DNA of 36,288 nt from Lachnospiraceae bacterium (GCA_910575035.1 CAJTDL010000043.1:1-36288), one strand, 5' to 3'. Positions 1 through 9,022 are shown, numbered from the stretch's first letter. Program-made: numbers and translations. The notes: generated from the letters alone by a model not told the origin.

Positions 1-651
1 GCTTGCCCTGTCCCTTGCAACAAGCCGTACTTTATTATGTGATTTCAGCCATTCTTTTAATGGCCCTCCATCACGCCCGCCAAGCAGGGCAATCAAATGA
101 TGGCCCCGTAAATCATAAATGGCGGTCGCATATGTCTGCCCCTTTCGGATAGCGGCATCATCAATGCCAATCTCTTCCACATCCGGATCATCTATAAATT
201 CAATCCGGTCATACAGCCGCTGTACCGTGTCGTTGCTGACCTGGACACCGAGCAGCGACAGCACTTTACTCGCCCCTTCATTACTAAGGAACATGGATGT
301 GGCAAGAATCAGGGTATTTAATGCATCCGTGCGCACTTGTGAAGGTTTTGCAAAAGGGAGGTCTTCCATAAAAACTTTACAGTCACACTCTGGATTTTCA
401 CAGTCATATTTATACACATTTGCATGTAAAAAGGTCTGTTTACAGTGGATAGGTGTGTCTTGAAACTTTCTTTTGTAAGTGGCGTGGGGTGTGCTGCTCA
501 TTTTTCCACAGACAGGGCAGGCACAGCTATGTTCTTTTGATTTAATGTAGATATGTAAGCTGTCCTCTGTTTCGATATGGTCATAAACATAATGATTTTC
601 ATCTAATAGAAATGAGTAATCCTGTGTTGGGAAATATTTCAATCTGATCAT
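1..651 (-). CDS. ISL3-family transposase, N-terminal part (runs off window)
   Basis: The start is the ATG at 651-649 on the minus strand, and the reading frame is open for 217 codons to the window edge. The protein would catalyse cut-and-paste transposition. It begins with an N-terminal zinc-ribbon-like region (CPVCGK, then a second Cys pair in CENPECDC) and continues into the DDE catalytic core with the IDDAA motif carrying the first catalytic Asp. The sequence matches the right-hand copy apart from a few substitutions, for example Gly where the right copy has Asp in the RDHH stretch, which is not a catalytic position. Whether this copy shares the frameshift of the right copy cannot be judged because that part lies outside the window. 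Confidence 0.88.
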   Translation of the reverse strand, partial: MIRLKYFPTQDYSFLLDENHYVYDHIETEDSLHIYIKSKEHSCACPVCGKMSSTPHATYKRKFQDTPIHCKQTFLHANVYKYDCENPECDCKVFMEDLPFAKPSQVRTDALNTLILATSMFLSNEGASKVLSLLGVQVSNDTVQRLYDRIEFIDDPDVEEIGIDDAAIRKGQTYATAIYDLRGHHLIALLGGRDGGPLKEWLKSHNKVRLVARDRAS

Positions 652-777
652 CTTCTTTCGTGTTTTTTATCTTAACTTTACCATAAATACCCAAAAATGA
701 GAATAAAGAGGATAAAAGAAAAAGCAGATATTTTTACATCTGCCTTTTCTAACAATACCCAAAGTTCAGAAAGAACC
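1..777 (-). mobile_element. ISL3-family insertion sequence, partial (left copy)
   Basis: This is one end of an insertion sequence whose remainder lies outside the window. It is the reverse complement of 35090-35866: position 1 pairs with 35866 and 777 with 35090, with no gaps, and at least four substitutions separate the copies. The outer end, read inward on the minus strand, begins GGTTCTTTCTGAACTTTGGG, which has the form of an ISL3-family terminal repeat. The element end at 777 is placed where similarity between the two copies stops. The far end and the target duplication cannot be seen. Confidence 0.88.
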
Positions 778-865
778 TATTCTATGCACAACCCCTTATT
801 GATATAATAGGAAACCGCTTCGCAATACCCTATAGTGAAAGCCCTCTGGGCAGGGTTCCCAATGA

Positions 866-2167
866 TTAATACAGTGTAGGTGAAGGATGGTATTTGTTAT
901 TATAATGGTTATAGTGCAAAATAATCGTATTCAAATAGGAATGCTCGTCCGTCATCTGATTGTAGGTGTGCAGGATCTCCTTGCTGGAAGCCTGTGTCTT
1001 TGCAATGATCTGGTCAAACTCCTGCTCTAAAGTCAGAAGCATGGAATCATCCATCTTGCAGTTATAATATTTCCCTTTCAAATAGGTCAGAAGCTGTGGA
1101 TAATTCTTCAGTGAGACTTCTAGGTCATAGGTCAGGCTGTCGCTCATGACATAGGATAGGGCTACAGCCTCTGTGACAGGCGCAAGGGCAGCATCTGCCG
1201 CTGTATTGCTGAACCAGCATTTTAATAATGCAAAAGCTTCCTCTATCATATGGAAAGTCTGGGAATCATCCGAATGGCTCAGGATCTCCTGGGCAATGTC
1301 CAAAGTAGGGCTATGGTACAGTTCCTTTAGGTAAAGGTTATAATCATCTGTAGCCGTTAAATGGGATGGGGCGGCAATCTTGCTGATATTGTGCAGCAGC
1401 ATTGCCAGCTGTACGGTTCTGCAGTCTGCCGGCGATAAGTGCAGGGCATCTGCAATATTCTCGCTTAAGTAAAGCGCATGGCTGGTATGCAGCGCCGTGT
1501 ATTCGTTCCTGAAATTCACAGAAAAAATAAAGGTCATCAGGTAATTATGTATCTGTGCCCTGGAAGGGGAAAAATGGCGGTAGGAATATTCCCGAAGTTC
1601 CTCCAGGTATTCTCCGGATCCGATTTTATCCAGGAGATGGTACTTGGCGTTGGCCTCTAAAAACCAGTCCACCATAAAAGGTGAGTATATGTTCTCATCA
1701 TAATTTTCAAAAAAAGAACCCAGGTCTTTTGTCTTGTTCAGGATGCAGGAAATATCAATGCAGTCCACCAAATGGATGAGCTTTGCCATATCCCGATGGT
1801 AATTGTTGATAGGAACCGGGTAATATTGTGCATTGCACTGGTGGTGGTACAGTATAACGTCTGAGTACTCGGGCAAAGGGGAAAAAGTCCGGAACAGAAG
1901 ATAGCCAGAAACAGAATGCTCCATGGAATCATTCATGTCAAAGGCCAGCGTAGGGTCGACATCTTCCTTTTTGTAAGCTCCGATGTCATGGAACAGGCCT
2001 AGTATGAAAATATCCTCTTTTTCCTGTTGGGTATAGTAGTTTGTATCCCGAAGCATATTCATCAACAGATATGCGACACGCCTGCCATGCCCGATCAGGT
2101 GTGGGTTCAAGTGCTGGTAAGAATGGCAAATGACATCTACAATATTATTCGGTTGCGCTCCGTTCAT
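866..2167 (-). CDS. Tandem HD-domain protein (HD-GYP-like phosphohydrolase)
   Basis: This is a 433-residue cytoplasmic protein with no signal peptide or membrane segment. The N-terminal half has a complete HD metal site: H27, the HD pair H60-D61 in LFHDIG, H84 in EHSVSG, H108-H109 and D135. The spacing is like HD-GYP domains, but the GYP motif is absent. A second HD-like module around residues 220-340 has LLHNIS where HD is expected, so it is probably inactive. HD proteins of this kind hydrolyse phosphoesters such as cyclic nucleotides, but the substrate here is unknown. The start is supported by GGAGGTAATT just upstream. The gene is monocistronic and divergent from the MscS gene, with a consensus promoter at 2250-2278. 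Confidence 0.75.
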   Translation of the reverse strand: MNGAQPNNIVDVICHSYQHLNPHLIGHGRRVAYLLMNMLRDTNYYTQQEKEDIFILGLFHDIGAYKKEDVDPTLAFDMNDSMEHSVSGYLLFRTFSPLPEYSDVILYHHQCNAQYYPVPINNYHRDMAKLIHLVDCIDISCILNKTKDLGSFFENYDENIYSPFMVDWFLEANAKYHLLDKIGSGEYLEELREYSYRHFSPSRAQIHNYLMTFIFSVNFRNEYTALHTSHALYLSENIADALHLSPADCRTVQLAMLLHNISKIAAPSHLTATDDYNLYLKELYHSPTLDIAQEILSHSDDSQTFHMIEEAFALLKCWFSNTAADAALAPVTEAVALSYVMSDSLTYDLEVSLKNYPQLLTYLKGKYYNCKMDDSMLLTLEQEFDQIIAKTQASSKEILHTYNQMTDEHSYLNTIILHYNHYNNKYHPSPTLY

Positions 2168-2220
2168 TTTTAATTACCTCCATGCATTTACATTATGCGG
2201 TTGAAAAAGTGAAAAATTGA

Positions 2221-2249
2221 TTGCCTTTAAGAAATAATTATTATATTAT
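2221..2249 (+). promoter_or_regulatory. Candidate sigma-A promoter for the MscS gene
   Basis: TTGCCT at 2221-2226 and TATTAT at 2244-2249 are separated by 17 bases in an A/T-rich tract upstream of the channel gene. It abuts the oppositely directed promoter at 2250-2278, so the two polymerase sites would compete. Confidence 0.4.
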
Positions 2250-2278
2250 ATTATAGTGAATTTAAAACCAAGTGTCAA
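2250..2278 (-). promoter_or_regulatory. Consensus sigma-A promoter for the HD-domain gene
   Basis: On the minus strand TTGACA (2278-2273) and TATAAT (2255-2250) are separated by exactly 17 bases, a perfect match to the housekeeping consensus. This predicts a leader of about 75 bases before the ATG at 2167. The promoter also makes an upstream GTG at 2272 an unlikely start for the plus-strand channel gene. Confidence 0.75.
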
Positions 2279-2313
2279 TATTGCAGCGTATTTTTAGGCA
2301 AAGGAGATATATT

Positions 2314-3234
2314 ATGTGGCAAATGATGATAGGGCTGAAGCTTTCCTTATGGGGGCTTTTGGCAAATATTTCAAATGAGCTGCCCCAGCTGGATGAATTG
2401 GAAAATGTGGCAAAGCCTGGCATGCTGAGAAGGTATCTGGAGGATCTGGTGCCCGACCTGAAGAATTTTGTGCTGCGGATTGTGATTGCCGTTATGATTT
2501 ATATTGTCGGCAAGCGGCTGATCAAGTGGCTGCGCAAGGTGCTGCATAAAGCTATGGTGCGCTCAAGCATGGACAAGGGGATACGCCAGTTTTTGGATTC
2601 TTTTGTGAAGATTATACTGAATTTTGTGCTTTTGATTGCAGTGGTAGGGCAGCTGGGGCTGGAAACTACATCTGTGGTGGCGGTGCTTAGCTCTGCCGGC
2701 CTGACGCTGGGCCTTGCGCTCCAGGGGAGCCTTTCCAATTTTGCCGGGGGAGTTTTGATTTTGTTGTTTAAACCGTTTAAAGTGGGGGATTATATTATTG
2801 AGGATACCCATAAAAATGAAGGGACAGTTTCAGAGATTATGATCTTTTATACCAAGCTGGCAACTGTGGATAATAAGGTGGTAGTGGTTCCAAATGGGAT
2901 CCTGGCAAATTCCAGCCTGACCAATGTGACCCAGCAGGACTATCGGCGGGTGGATCTCTATGTGGGAATTTCCTATGATGCAGATGTGAAAAAGGCCAAA
3001 AAGCTGTTGGAGGATATGATTTTAGCGGAGCCTTCCCGGATTGAGAGCGAGGGGATGTCTGTATTTGTGGACGCCCTGGAGGACAGCAGCGTGAAGCTGG
3101 GCTGCCGCCTGTGGGTGCCGGCTCAGGAGTATTGGCAGGTAAAATGGAAATTGACCGAGCGGATCAAGGAAATTTTTGATGAAAACCAGATTGAGATTCC
3201 CTATAACCATTTGAATGTATGCATGAAACAATAG
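2314..3234 (+). CDS. Small-conductance mechanosensitive ion channel (MscS family)
   Basis: This 306-residue inner-membrane channel would open under membrane tension to release solutes during osmotic downshock. Hydrophobic helices lie near residues 47-65 and 95-120. They are followed by the Gly/Ala-rich pore helix (SSAGLTLGLALQGSLSNFAG) typical of MscS TM3, then the beta domain (FKPFKVGDYI, VVVVPNGILANSSLTN) and a C-terminal alpha/beta domain. The ATG at 2314 is chosen because AAGGAGATAT precedes it. A GTG 42 bases upstream is in frame but sits in the opposing promoter and lacks a ribosome site. The length is normal for the family. The family call is firm; its ion preference is not known. Confidence 0.93.
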   Translation: MWQMMIGLKLSLWGLLANISNELPQLDELENVAKPGMLRRYLEDLVPDLKNFVLRIVIAVMIYIVGKRLIKWLRKVLHKAMVRSSMDKGIRQFLDSFVKIILNFVLLIAVVGQLGLETTSVVAVLSSAGLTLGLALQGSLSNFAGGVLILLFKPFKVGDYIIEDTHKNEGTVSEIMIFYTKLATVDNKVVVVPNGILANSSLTNVTQQDYRRVDLYVGISYDADVKKAKKLLEDMILAEPSRIESEGMSVFVDALEDSSVKLGCRLWVPAQEYWQVKWKLTERIKEIFDENQIEIPYNHLNVCMKQ

Positions 3235-3278
3235 TAACAGACAATAATATTTTTTTCTTATGGAAAATATTTTTTTTA

Positions 3279-3307
3279 TTGACAATTGGAAAAAAGTGTG
3301 TTAATGT
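3279..3307 (+). promoter_or_regulatory. Candidate promoter of the cold-shock gene
   Basis: TTGACA at 3279-3284 is followed after 17 bases by TAATGT at 3302-3307, a weak -10. Transcription from here would leave an untranslated leader of about 110 bases before the ATG at 3427. Long leaders that refold with temperature are known for csp messages; no specific fold was worked out here. Confidence 0.5.
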
Positions 3308-3426
3308 TTTAACTATGTTACTAGAATGTTTGAGAGTTTATTCTCGCAGAATTGCTTTACTCTATGAAGATTAATTTTCAGGCACTCTTAGATAGTCTTT
3401 TGGAAAATATTCAGGAGGAAGTGTGT

Positions 3427-3630
3427 ATGCAACAGGGAACAGTAAAATGGTTTAATGCAAAAAAGGGTTATGGATTTATTTCTGACGCGTACGGCAATGA
3501 TGTATTTGTGCATTTTTCAGCGTTGAATATGGAAGGATTCAAGGAACTGAAAGATGGCGAGTCAGTGGAGTTTGAAGTAGTAGAAGGCGAGAAAGGGCCT
3601 CAGGCTGCTAATGTTGTACGTTTAGGGTAA
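3427..3630 (+). CDS. Cold-shock protein (CspA family)
   Basis: This is a 67-residue single cold-shock domain, a five-stranded OB fold that binds single-stranded RNA and DNA and melts mRNA structure. Both nucleic-acid binding motifs are present: KGYGFI (RNP1, near residues 13-18) and VFVHF (RNP2, near 26-30), after the opening [13 protein letters not shown]. The ATG at 3427 is preceded by AGGAGGAAG at good spacing. An in-frame ATG 75 bases upstream would add residues not found in the family. The gene appears monocistronic, with a stem-loop terminator candidate downstream. Confidence 0.95.
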   Translation: MQQGTVKWFNAKKGYGFISDAYGNDVFVHFSALNMEGFKELKDGESVEFEVVEGEKGPQAANVVRLG

Positions 3631-3682
3631 GTTCGCAGGGTATTTGAAGCATAGAGTTGATTCTGAATAAGATGACGAACCG

Positions 3683-3715
3683 GGAGGCTGCCAGGAGGCA
3701 GTCTCCTTGCAATTT
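3683..3715 (+). terminator. Probable terminator after the cold-shock gene
   Basis: The arms GGAGGCTGCC (3683-3692) and GGCAGTCTCC (3697-3706) pair over 10 bp with one G-U, around an AGGA loop. The following TTGCAATTT is only moderately U-rich, so efficiency is uncertain. Confidence 0.55.
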
Positions 3716-3807
3716 ATGGTGGATTTTAGGGTGTTTACTTTCCTGGGGCAAGCCAGTAAGAAGCTATAGTGTATATGAAAATATGAGGAAATAGAGAGGT
3801 GAAAGGA

Positions 3808-6723
3808 ATGGATTTGAAAAAGTGCAGTGCGTATGAGCTTTTAGAGGAAAAGGAACTGAAGGATATTAAGTCCATGGGCTATTTGCTCCGGCATAAGAAG
3901 AGTGGGGCGAGGGTCAGTTTGATTTCCAATGATGATGAGAATAAGGTATTTTATATTGGGTTCCGCACGCCCTCCCTGGACAGTACGGGGGCGGCCCATA
4001 TTCTGGAGCATTCGGTGCTTTGCGGGTCGGAGAAATATCCGGTGAAAGATCCTTTTGTGGAATTGGTGAAAAGCTCTTTGAATACGTTTCTGAATGCCAT
4101 GACATATCCGGATAAGACGATTTATCCGGTGGCCAGCTGTAATGGAAAGGATTTCCAGAACCTGATAGGGGTGTATATGGACGCAGTGTTCCATCCGGAT
4201 ATTTATAAGCACAGGGAGATTTTTTGCCAGGAAGGGTGGCATTATGAGATGGAGGATATGGATGCGCCGCTGACGGTCAACGGGGTAGTTTATAATGAGA
4301 TGAAGGGAGCGTTTTCTTCTCCGGACGAGGTATTGTCACGGGAAATTTTAAGCGCCCTTTATCCGGACACTTCTTATGCATTTGAGTCTGGCGGTGACCC
4401 AGATCATATACCAGAACTGACCTATGAAAAATTTTTGGATTTCCACCGGAAATATTACCATCCCTGCAATTCCTATATTTATCTCTATGGGGATATGGAT
4501 ATGGCAGAGAAGCTGGAATGGATGGATCGGGAATATTTGGGCAAATATGAGGAAATCCAGGTGGATTCCCAGGTGAAGTGGCAGGAGCCCTTTACAGAGA
4601 GGAAAGAAGTGGCGATTCCTTATAATATTGCAAGTGGGGAGCCGTTAGAGGATAATGCCTACTTATCTTATAATGTAAGCGCAGGGACGATATTAGACCC
4701 GAAGCTGTATGTGGCCTTTGACATTTTGGATTATGCCTTGCTCAGCGCACCGGGTGCCCCGTTAAAGCAGGCGCTTTTGGACGCGAAGATTGGGAAGGAC
4801 ATTATGTCTTCCTTTGATAATTATACGCTGCAGCCCAGATTTTCCATTGTAGCAAAAAATAGTAATTTGGACAGGAAGGAAGAATTTTTGGGAATTATCC
4901 AGAAGGTGCTGAAGGAGCAGGTGGAACAGGGGATTAATAAAAAATCCCTGCTGGCTGGGATCAACAGCTTTGAGTTCCGATACCGTGAGGCAGATTTTGG
5001 CTCATTTCCCAAAGGCCTGCTGTTTGGGATTGAATGCCTGGACAGCTGGATTTATGATGATAAGGAGCCCTTTTTGCATTTAGGGGGACTGGATGTGGTA
5101 GAATACCTAAAAGCACAGGTAGAGACGGGCTATTTTGAGGATTTGGTGAAAACTTATTTCCTGGAGAACAGCCATGCAGCTGTAGTGGTGGCAGAGCCCC
5201 AATATGGCCTGAATGCGAAAAAGGAAGAAGAGCTGGCCAGGAAGCTGGAGGCCTATAAGCAGTCCCTCACTACAGAGGAGAAGCAGTCCATCATTGATTT
5301 TACCCATCACTTGAAGCGGTATCAGGAGGAGCCTTCCGCCCCGGAGGATTTGGAAAAGCTTCCTGCCCTGAGCCGGGAAGATATTAAAAAAACAGGGGAA
5401 GGGCTTTATAACCGGGAGCATTTTGTGGACAACACCCTGATGCTGTGCCATGATGTGGATACCTGCGGCATTGCCTATTTCAGCCTGATGTTTGATGTGG
5501 CAGGCCTGCCCCCAGAATGGATTCCTTACCTGGGCATCCTAAAATCCGTGTTAGGCTATGTGGATACTGAGAAATATGCCTTCTCTGAGCTTGCCAACGA
5601 GATCAACCTGCATACGGGCGGGATCTTCAGCAATATTGGAATTTACCCCAATGAAAAGGACGGCAGCATCTCCTTAAAATATGAGATAAAGGCTAAGGCT
5701 CTCTATCATGAGATCCCCAAAGCTATGGAGATTATTAAGGAAATCCTCTCTAAGAGCAATTTCCGCAAACAGGAGCGCATGTATGAGATCATAGCCCAGT
5801 TAAAGTCCAGGATGCAGATGTCCTTAAGCGGCTCTGGCCATTCCATTTCCTCCATGCGGGCCATGTCCTATTTCTCCGAAGGGGCAAAATATACCGATAT
5901 GGTCCAGGGGATTGAATTCTATCAATTAGTAAAGGGTTTGGAGGAGCATTTCGATGAGAGGAAAGAAGCCCTGAGCGATACCCTGGAGCAGCTGATGCCT
6001 CAGATCTTCTGCAGGGAACATCTGATGATAAGCATTGGCGCAGAGCCGGAAGGCATGAAAAAAGCAGAAGGGGAAATCCAGGGATTGAAGGGGATTTTGG
6101 CTTCCAGGGAAGAAAAGGCGGCTGAAACGAAATTAACGCTGGAAAAGAAGAATGAGGGCTTTCTGGACGCATCTCAGGTCCAGTATGTATCCCGTGCAGG
6201 GAACTTTCGGCAGGCAGGCTATGCGTATACGGGGGCTCTTCGTATTTTGAAGGTACTGCTGAGCTATGATTATCTGTGGATCAATGTCCGCGTTAAGGGC
6301 GGTGCGTATGGATGCATGAGCGGTTTTGGAAGGACAGGAGATAGTTATTTTACTTCTTACAGGGATCCAAATTTGGGGGCTACGAACCAGGTGTATGAGG
6401 GGATACCGGAATACCTGGAGAATTTCCAGGTGGATGAGGAGGAGATGACAAGATATATTATTGGGACATTCAGCGGCGTGGATGCGCCGTTGACTCCGGC
6501 AGCGAAAACGGGGCGCAGCGCCACGGCTTATCTGACTGGGGTAACGGAGGAAATGCTTCAGAAAGAGCGGGAGGAGATTTTAAACGCCACACAGCAGGAT
6601 ATCCGGGAGCTTTCCGGGATTGTGAGGGCCGTTCTGGAGGAAGGGGCGCTTTGCGTGATTGGGAATGAAGAGAAGCTGAAGGGGGAAGGAGAGCTGTTCT
6701 TTGAAGTGAAGAATCTGTATTAG
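3808..6723 (+). CDS. M16C zinc metalloprotease (insulinase / presequence-protease family)
   Basis: This is a 971-residue protein with no signal peptide, as expected for cytoplasmic M16C peptidases that degrade short unfolded peptides in a closed chamber. The inverted zinc motif HILEH is at residues 64-68, with H64 and H68 as ligands and E67 as catalytic base. The third ligand region (YNEMKGA) follows about 80 residues later. The two-halves architecture is visible: a second, inactive M16 half begins around residue 520, and near residues 825-845 there is a Gly/Tyr-rich stretch (RVKGGAYG) typical of the C-terminal half. The ATG at 3808 is preceded by GAGAGGTG; a GTG at 3799 is in frame but overlaps that site. 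The length is standard for the family. The gene stands alone. Confidence 0.92.
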   Translation: MDLKKCSAYELLEEKELKDIKSMGYLLRHKKSGARVSLISNDDENKVFYIGFRTPSLDSTGAAHILEHSVLCGSEKYPVKDPFVELVKSSLNTFLNAMTYPDKTIYPVASCNGKDFQNLIGVYMDAVFHPDIYKHREIFCQEGWHYEMEDMDAPLTVNGVVYNEMKGAFSSPDEVLSREILSALYPDTSYAFESGGDPDHIPELTYEKFLDFHRKYYHPCNSYIYLYGDMDMAEKLEWMDREYLGKYEEIQVDSQVKWQEPFTERKEVAIPYNIASGEPLEDNAYLSYNVSAGTILDPKLYVAFDILDYALLSAPGAPLKQALLDAKIGKDIMSSFDNYTLQPRFSIVAKNSNLDRKEEFLGIIQKVLKEQVEQGINKKSLLAGINSFEFRYREADFGSFPKGLLFGIECLDSWIYDDKEPFLHLGGLDVVEYLKAQVETGYFEDLVKTYFLENSHAAVVVAEPQYGLNAKKEEELARKLEAYKQSLTTEEKQSIIDFTHHLKRYQEEPSAPEDLEKLPALSREDIKKTGEGLYNREHFVDNTLMLCHDVDTCGIAYFSLMFDVAGLPPEWIPYLGILKSVLGYVDTEKYAFSELANEINLHTGGIFSNIGIYPNEKDGSISLKYEIKAKALYHEIPKAMEIIKEILSKSNFRKQERMYEIIAQLKSRMQMSLSGSGHSISSMRAMSYFSEGAKYTDMVQGIEFYQLVKGLEEHFDERKEALSDTLEQLMPQIFCREHLMISIGAEPEGMKKAEGEIQGLKGILASREEKAAETKLTLEKKNEGFLDASQVQYVSRAGNFRQAGYAYTGALRILKVLLSYDYLWINVRVKGGAYGCMSGFGRTGDSYFTSYRDPNLGATNQVYEGIPEYLENFQVDEEEMTRYIIGTFSGVDAPLTPAAKTGRSATAYLTGVTEEMLQKEREEILNATQQDIRELSGIVRAVLEEGALCVIGNEEKLKGEGELFFEVKNLY

Positions 6724-6856
6724 GGCGGCTGTGCGCTTATTGCGCCGCTGCTTTGGCAGGCTTACGGGCTGGCGCTTAGCCGCCATCCGTGGCTTCATGC
6801 CAAATACCATATGCAGAAAATTTTCAATAACAATCATCTAAAAAAGGGAGAATAAT

Positions 6857-7765
6857 ATGGAACAAGGAAAAAAGTCAGGCTTTGTAACAATTATAGGCAG
6901 GCCAAATGTTGGGAAATCTACCTTGATGAACCGCTTGATCGGCCAAAAAATCGCTATTACGTCGAAGAAGCCCCAGACTACCCGGAATCGGATCCAGACG
7001 GTGTATACCGACTTGGAAAAAGGGCAGATCGTGTTTGTGGATACTCCTGGCATCCACAAAGCAAAAAATAAGCTGGGGGAGTATATGGTAAATGTGGCAG
7101 AACGTACGTTGAATGAGGTGGATGCAGTCCTTTGGCTGGTGGAGCCTACAGACTACATAGGCGCAGGGGAGCGGCATATCCTGGAAAAGCTGAAAAAAGT
7201 CAAGACGCCGGTAATATTGGTCATCAATAAGACAGATACCGTCAAGCGGGAAGATGTTTTTTTGGCGATTGACACATATCGGAAAGAGTATGAGTTTGCG
7301 GAGGTAGTCCCGTTGTCAGCTTTGCGGGGGGAGAATACAGACATCCTGATCGGCCTGATTTTTAAATACCTGCCCTATGGGCCGATGTTTTATGAGGAGG
7401 ATACTATCACAGACCAGCCCCAGCGGCAGATTGTGGCGGAGGTCATACGGGAGAAGTCCCTTCATGCGCTGGATGAGGAGGTGCCCCATGGCATCGCAGT
7501 GACCATTGAGCAGATGAAAGGGCGTAAGGGTGGGAAGATCATAGATATTGACGCTACTATTATTTGTGAGCGGGACTCCCATAAAGGGATTATTATTGGG
7601 AAGGGCGGCAGTATGCTGAAAAAGATTGGGAGCAACGCCCGGTATGAAATTGAGAGGATGCTGGAAAGCCAGGTCAACCTGAAGCTTTGGGTTAAGGTGA
7701 AAAAGGACTGGCGGGACAGTGATTTTCTGCTTAAGAATTTTGGCTATCGGGATGAAAAGGAATAA
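6857..7765 (+). CDS. era: Ribosome-assembly GTPase Era
   Basis: Era is a 302-residue GTPase that binds the 3' end of 16S rRNA during 30S maturation. The G1 motif GRPNVGKS is at about residues 14-21. The KKPQTTRNR switch region, DTPGIH (G3), NKTD (G4) and SALRGEN (G5) follow. The C-terminal KH RNA-binding domain contains GKGGSMLKKIG near residue 250. GGGAGAATA precedes the ATG. The downstream YqzL-like gene and recO are the usual partners in Firmicutes, which supports the call. Confidence 0.98.
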   Translation: MEQGKKSGFVTIIGRPNVGKSTLMNRLIGQKIAITSKKPQTTRNRIQTVYTDLEKGQIVFVDTPGIHKAKNKLGEYMVNVAERTLNEVDAVLWLVEPTDYIGAGERHILEKLKKVKTPVILVINKTDTVKREDVFLAIDTYRKEYEFAEVVPLSALRGENTDILIGLIFKYLPYGPMFYEEDTITDQPQRQIVAEVIREKSLHALDEEVPHGIAVTIEQMKGRKGGKIIDIDATIICERDSHKGIIIGKGGSMLKKIGSNARYEIERMLESQVNLKLWVKVKKDWRDSDFLLKNFGYRDEKE

Positions 7766-7943
7766 AGGCTGGCAGGATTTCTTGCCAGAATTTATCTGGT
7801 ATATCAAAATGCAGATGGGAAACCCTAAAATTATAGACAAGTCATGCACAGCATGGTGCAGGGAGGCGCTGATAGGCGGGCGCCTGGCATTGGAGGCGCC
7901 TTTCTGGGCATGTGAAATAACAGAAGAGCAAGGGGGATTCCAT

Positions 7944-8159
7944 ATGGTTGAGCAGGAATGGATGAAGTTTGCAAGTACAGGAAGCGTACAGGATTATTTA
8001 AGCTACAAATGCCATCAGGAGGCAGAAGGGTTTTATGGAGGAGCAACAGATTCTTTGATGACAGAAAGGGAAAATATGGGCAGGAGCGTGGATCGGTATG
8101 GGACGGACCATAGTGCTGACGGGCATGGTGTTATCAGCAATCCCAGTAGGGGAGTATGA
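7944..8159 (+). CDS. YqzL-like small protein between era and recO
   Basis: This is a 71-residue reading frame starting at the ATG at 7944, preceded by AAGGGGG. Its beginning (EWMKFASTGSVQDYLSYK) has the shape of the small YqzL proteins that sit between era and recO in Firmicutes. It is longer than Bacillus YqzL (about 47 residues) because the frame runs 62 bases into recO in a different frame. The tail after about residue 50 is therefore constrained by recO and may have no role of its own. The frame is also open upstream of the ATG, but no better start exists. The function of YqzL is not established; position and N-terminal similarity are the only evidence. Confidence 0.6.
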   Translation: MVEQEWMKFASTGSVQDYLSYKCHQEAEGFYGGATDSLMTERENMGRSVDRYGTDHSADGHGVISNPSRGV

Positions 8160-8937
8160 CAGGAGGATTATACTTTTGACGAAGGAAAGGGGGAAGGTCG
8201 CTGCCTTTGCGCGGGGGGCCAGGCGGCCGGGGAACCAGCTGATGGCGGCTGGAAGCCCTTTTTCCTTTGGGCAGTTTGAGGCTTATGAGGGGCGCAGCTC
8301 CTATACGGTGGTGAAGGCAGATATTTCCCATTATTTTCAGGAGCTGGCGGCCGATTTGGAAGGGGCTTATTATGGGTTCTATTTTCTGGAAATGGCAGAT
8401 TATTATACCAGGGAAAATGCAGACGAAATACATATGTTAAAGCTTCTTTACCGTTCCCTGCAGGCAGTGGAGAGCAGGAAATTTGAATATCGCCTGGTGA
8501 GGCGGGTTTTTGAGCTGAAGGCCATGGCCGTCAATGGGGAAGGGCCAAACGTTTTTTCTTGCCTGAAATGTGGGAAGGAAGAGGAGCTGCGGTGGTTCCA
8601 TGTGGAAAGCGGCGGCATTTTTTGCGAAGCCTGTGGAAAAGGGCAGCAGTTCCAAAGGATTGGAGGACAGGGAAACGGCGTGGGGAGCGGATCCCAGGAT
8701 ATGCGTAAGGCTTATTATTTGGGGGAATCTGTGCTGTATGCCATGCAGTTTATCCTTTCATCCAGTATTGAGAAGCTGTATAGCTTCGCCCTTTCTGCGC
8801 CGGTGCTGGAGGAATTGGAGCAGGTGGTGGATGCGCATATGCGGCATTACATTGACAGGAAATTCCATGCTCTTACCGTGCTGGAGGAAAACGTTGGGTT
8901 TGCTGCCAATGCTGTGAAAGGGATATTTCCTCCATAA
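8098..8937 (+). CDS. recO: DNA repair protein RecO
   Basis: RecO, 279 residues, works in RecFOR recombinational repair, loading RecA on SSB-coated single-stranded DNA and annealing strands. An N-terminal OB fold covers about residues 1-80 (VLTGMVLSAIPVGEYDR at the start). A helical domain follows, with a four-Cys zinc site at C155, C158, C176 and C179. The ATG at 8098 has AGGAG about 12 bases upstream, slightly long spacing, and lies inside the end of the YqzL-like gene, suggesting translational coupling. Order era-yqzL-recO is conserved in Firmicutes. Confidence 0.95.
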   Translation: MGRTIVLTGMVLSAIPVGEYDRRIILLTKERGKVAAFARGARRPGNQLMAAGSPFSFGQFEAYEGRSSYTVVKADISHYFQELAADLEGAYYGFYFLEMADYYTRENADEIHMLKLLYRSLQAVESRKFEYRLVRRVFELKAMAVNGEGPNVFSCLKCGKEEELRWFHVESGGIFCEACGKGQQFQRIGGQGNGVGSGSQDMRKAYYLGESVLYAMQFILSSSIEKLYSFALSAPVLEELEQVVDAHMRHYIDRKFHALTVLEENVGFAANAVKGIFPP

Positions 8938-8952
8938 AAAGGGAATCGGCAG

Positions 8953-8981
8953 TTGCAATAAATGGCAGAAAAGGGTATAAT
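8953..8981 (+). promoter_or_regulatory. Sigma-A promoter for lipoprotein-glyS
   Basis: TTGCAA at 8953-8958 and a perfect TATAAT at 8976-8981 are 17 bases apart, 41 bases upstream of the lipoprotein ATG. It could also drive glyS, which follows after 35 bases. Confidence 0.7.
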
Positions 8982-9022
8982 ATCTAAGGTTTTATATAAA
9001 AGACAGTTTAAGGAGGGTTTTT

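Noticed and set aside
119-463. A 114-codon frame opposite the left transposase, with a matching frame opposite the right copy
   Set aside because: It is the antisense shadow of the transposase; its presence in both copies follows from their near identity.
7879-7900. A GGCGCCT/AGGCGCC stem-loop between era and the YqzL-like gene as a terminator
   Set aside because: The stem is only 7 bp and is followed by TTTCTGGG, not a U-run; the genes are probably cotranscribed.
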